Source of the DNA: Micromonospora sp. CB01531
Lineage (GTDB): Bacteria; Actinomycetota; Actinomycetes; Mycobacteriales; Micromonosporaceae
Direction: 5' to 3'
Assembly (NCBI RefSeq): GCF_001905095.1
Contig: NZ_LWLS01000002.1
Coordinates: forward strand, 162,258-226,257
Length of the DNA stretch: 64,000 bases
The notes beneath the pieces are model-generated. The model was not told the DNA's origin. It did no database searches and was given only the letters and a program-made list of their open reading frames with translations. Shown one piece after another: positions 61,857 through 64,000 of the stretch. Position 1 is the first letter of the stretch, and each line of letters begins with the position of its first letter. A program made the position numbers and the translations under genes.

Positions 61857-63689
61857 GTGACCAGCGCCGCCCGCACCGCCCCCGGACCCGAGCGCGACCA
61901 GACGCTCCGCCTCGACCCGACAGCCCCCCGCCCGACCCGGACGGCCCGCCTGCTGGCCACCGCGGACCGGCACCGCGCGGACCTGCTCGCCGGGCTGCTC
62001 TTCACCCTGCTCGCCGGCTGGCTCACCCACGGGCTGTGGCCGGCCCCGGGGCAGCGGGTGCTCGCGCTCAACGCGGCGGACCAGACCCTCTACGAGTGGT
62101 TCCTGGCCGTCGACTCACGCGCCCTGCTCGGCGACTTCAGCCTGCTCACCGACCGGCTCAACGCCCCCGACGGGGTCAACCTGATGGCCAACACCACGGT
62201 CATCGCGCTCGGGGTGCTCCTCGCCCCGATCACCTGGGCGTTCGGGGCACCGGTCACCTTCGCCCTGCTGGCCGCCGGCAACCTGGCCGGCACGGCGGTC
62301 GCCTGGTACCTGCTCTTCACCCGGACGCTGCGGGCCCGGCGGCTCGCCGCCGGACTCGGCGCCGCACTGTGCGGCTTCGGGCCAGGCATGGTCTCGCAGA
62401 GCAACGGGCACCTGCACATGACCGCCCAGTGGCTGGTTCCGGTGATCGTCTGGCTGGTCATCCGGCTGCTCCGGGCCGCCGACCCGGCCGGCCGCCCGGC
62501 CGGACCCGACCGCTGGCGGCTGGCCAGCTCGGCAGTCGGGCTGGCCGCGGCGGTCACCGCCCAGCTCTTCATCGGCGAGGAAGTGCTCTTCCTCACCGCG
62601 GTCACCCTGCTGGTGATGACGCTGGCATACGGGCTGACCGACCGGGCCCTGCTGCGCCGGGCGCTGCCGTCGTTCGGCGGGGGAATGATGGTCGCCACCG
62701 GTCTGGCGCTCCTCCTGCTGGCATACCCGTTGTGGTACCAGTTCGCCGGGCCGCAGGGCGTCGCCGACGGCATGTTCAGCCCGGACTACTTCTCCGCCGA
62801 CCTGGCCAGCTGGTCGACCCTCTCCCCACAGTCCGTGCTGGGCAGCGCGGATGCGTCCCGCCTGACCACCGGGCCGGCCGAGTACAACACCTTCCTCGGC
62901 TGGCCGCTGCTGCTGGTCACCGCCGCCTGTGCGCTCTGGCTGGGCCGGCGCCCGCTGGTGGTCGCCTGCGTCGCCGGCGCGCTGGTCATGGGGGCGCTGT
63001 CGCTCGGTCCCGAGGTCATCGTCGCCGGCGAACGGACCGGGCTGCCCGCCCCGTACGCCCTGCTGGCCGGGGTGCCCGTGGTGGACGGCGCGCTGCCGAT
63101 GCGGTTCGCCCTGGCGGTGCTGCCGCTGGTCGGGACCGTGCTGACCCTCGCGATGGACCGGGCGCTGGCGGCATCCGGCCGGGCCCGGCGGCTGGTGCCG
63201 CTGGCCGTCGGCGCGGCCCTGCTCACCGTCTTCCCCACCCCGCTGCCCACCGCCGACCGGCCGGCGCTGCCCGAGTTCGTCACGGCCGGTCACTGGCGGC
63301 AGTGCGTACGGCCCGGTGGGGTGCTGGTCCCGGTGCCCGCCGCCACCCCGGCAGATCCGTGGCCGATGCGCTGGGCCACCGCCGCCGACGCGGCGTTCGG
63401 TATGCCCGAAGGCTTCTTCATCGGCTCGTACGGCCGGGACGGCTCGGCGGCCATGGGCACCTACAAGCGCCCCACCTCAGCCCTGCTCGCCGACGTCGCG
63501 AAGCGGGGGGTGCCCGCCGCGGTCGGCGACGAGCAACGCCGGCAGGCGGCCCGGGACGTCCAGTTCTGGGGCGCCTCCTGCGTGGCACTGACCGACGACG
63601 CGCCGCACGCGGAGACCCTGCGCAAGACCCTGGAGCAGCTCTACGGCCCGGGCACCCGGGTCGCCGACGCCTGGACCTGGCGGTTCTGA
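61857..63689 (+). CDS. Polytopic membrane protein, GT-C-glycosyltransferase-like
   Basis: A 610-residue protein with about eleven hydrophobic segments after a 35-residue polar N-terminus, and a hydrophilic C-terminal domain from about residue 465 (LPEFVTAGHWRQCVRPGG ... QFWGASCVALTDD). An early acidic stretch on the first loop (LNAADQTLYEWFLAVDSRALLGDFSLLTDRLNAPDGVNLMANTT) resembles the DxD-type loop of GT-C enzymes, so a lipid-linked sugar transferase is possible. This is a guess. GTG 61857 is preferred to ATG 61845 because TATGGT ends seven bases before it. A perfect hairpin follows the stop. Confidence 0.85.
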   Translation: MTSAARTAPGPERDQTLRLDPTAPRPTRTARLLATADRHRADLLAGLLFTLLAGWLTHGLWPAPGQRVLALNAADQTLYEWFLAVDSRALLGDFSLLTDRLNAPDGVNLMANTTVIALGVLLAPITWAFGAPVTFALLAAGNLAGTAVAWYLLFTRTLRARRLAAGLGAALCGFGPGMVSQSNGHLHMTAQWLVPVIVWLVIRLLRAADPAGRPAGPDRWRLASSAVGLAAAVTAQLFIGEEVLFLTAVTLLVMTLAYGLTDRALLRRALPSFGGGMMVATGLALLLLAYPLWYQFAGPQGVADGMFSPDYFSADLASWSTLSPQSVLGSADASRLTTGPAEYNTFLGWPLLLVTAACALWLGRRPLVVACVAGALVMGALSLGPEVIVAGERTGLPAPYALLAGVPVVDGALPMRFALAVLPLVGTVLTLAMDRALAASGRARRLVPLAVGAALLTVFPTPLPTADRPALPEFVTAGHWRQCVRPGGVLVPVPAATPADPWPMRWATAADAAFGMPEGFFIGSYGRDGSAAMGTYKRPTSALLADVAKRGVPAAVGDEQRRQAARDVQFWGASCVALTDDAPHAETLRKTLEQLYGPGTRVADAWTWRF

Positions 63690-63735
63690 CCGCGGCTCTG
63701 GTTGCTGTTGTGAGGTGGTTGCTGTTGCGGGCTGA

Positions 63736-63795
63736 GGGCGAGGGTGACCGGCTCCGGGCGGTCAGGCTTGATCCCTGCGCCGGTCACCCTCGCCC
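63736..63795 (+). terminator. Hairpin after the polytopic membrane-protein gene
   Basis: A perfect 16-bp stem (GGGCGAGGGTGACCGG with its complement, 63736-63751 and 63780-63795). Confidence 0.75.
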
Positions 63796-63907
63796 CCAGC
63801 CCCGTCGTGCGCCTTCGCCGCCCGTCCGTCACTGGCTTTCTCCGGTACGTCTGGAGGGCGGGGCGCGGTCGCGATCTCCGAGCAGGCGCCCGACGGATGT
63901 GGAAACG

Positions 63908-63946
63908 CCGCTGGCCGGCACCCCTTGTTCGGGTGCCGGCCAGCGG
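63908..63946 (-). terminator. Hairpin downstream of the gene entering from the right edge
   Basis: A perfect 16-bp stem (63908-63923 with 63931-63946) with loop CTTGTTC. It lies 22 bp beyond the TGA at 63969-63971 on the minus strand and supports that stop as real. The sequence from 63796 to 63907 shows nothing. Confidence 0.7.
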
Positions 63947-63968
63947 TCGGTTGCTGCTATCGGTGTTG

Positions 63969-64000
63969 TCAGCTGTTCCAGTGCTGGGCGACCAGGTCAG
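63969..64000 (-). CDS. C-terminal end of a minus-strand gene (partial)
   Basis: The last nine codons before TGA 63969-63971 read ...DLVAQHWNS. Most of the gene lies beyond the window. The family cannot be named from nine residues; a terminator hairpin directly downstream supports it. The neighbouring stretch 63690-63907 contains no other convincing gene. Confidence 0.4.
   Translation of the reverse strand, partial: DLVAQHWNS

Overview
The window is high-GC actinomycete chromosome, most likely Micromonospora or another Micromonosporaceae genus. This rests on four observations: very GC-rich third codon positions, frequent GTG starts, coenzyme F420 biosynthesis genes (fbiC, fbiA, fbiB) together with mycothiol detoxification (mca), and a tRNA-Leu with anticodon UAA (the bldA tRNA of actinomycetes). 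Gene density is about 90 %, and I see no insertion sequence, prophage, CRISPR array or rRNA.

Layout. (1) 1-5,600: F420 synthesis, with the 5' part of fbiC (its 3' end lies outside the window), a proline-rich membrane protein, and the overlapping pair fbiA-fbiB. (2) 5,700-11,800: an ArsR-type regulator, a DUF3616-like protein, a Nudix hydrolase, a GDP-mannose module (manC plus a GT4 glycosyltransferase) and a TIGR03089 protein. (3) 11,800-20,100: acetoacetyl-CoA synthetase, an acyl-CoA thioesterase, a two-component system with an ABC-2 exporter (four genes, one operon) and a FadE25-like acyl-CoA dehydrogenase. (4) 20,300-28,600: UDP-glucose dehydrogenase, a 1,631-residue multi-pass membrane protein and purE-purK. 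(5) 28,700-42,300: a PadR regulator diverging from a small membrane protein, a DUF255 thioredoxin-fold protein, a GGDEF-EAL protein, mca, a DUF4307 protein, greA, ilvA, a DUF4328 protein, an amidase and metB. (6) 42,300-51,500: an accessory-looking stretch with an AbiEii-type nucleotidyltransferase pair, a HIT protein, msrA, a three-gene N-acetylglutaminylglutamine amide (NAGGN) osmolyte operon, a tiny ORF with an extreme Shine-Dalgarno sequence, and RNase Z plus a GNAT acetyltransferase. (7) 51,500-64,000: an S1C protease, cbs, a DUF1232 protein, two SGNH hydrolases, a thiolase, a CYTH-CHAD protein, two Bax-inhibitor-1-like proteins, tRNA-Leu(UAA), a large polytopic membrane protein, and the last codons of a gene that leaves the window.

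From memory, two long stretches follow the Mycobacterium tuberculosis gene order: fbiA/fbiB to fadE25, purE and purK (Rv3261-Rv3276c), and DUF255, small membrane gene, mca, DUF4307, greA, metB, cbs, GDSL, thiolase (about Rv1084 down to Rv1074c). Against that backbone, the AbiE pair, the NAGGN operon and the two-component/ABC operon look like insertions.

Two patterns run through the window. Many genes without a Shine-Dalgarno sequence have a TANNNT-like hexamer ending 6-7 bases before the start codon, which suggests leaderless mRNAs. Most convergent or tail-to-tail gene pairs are separated by a long, often perfect hairpin without a T-tract. The most interesting points are an FbiB without its nitroreductase domain, a TTA codon in the AbiE-partner gene in the same window as the only tRNA that reads it, and the tiny ORF and structured leader before rnz.
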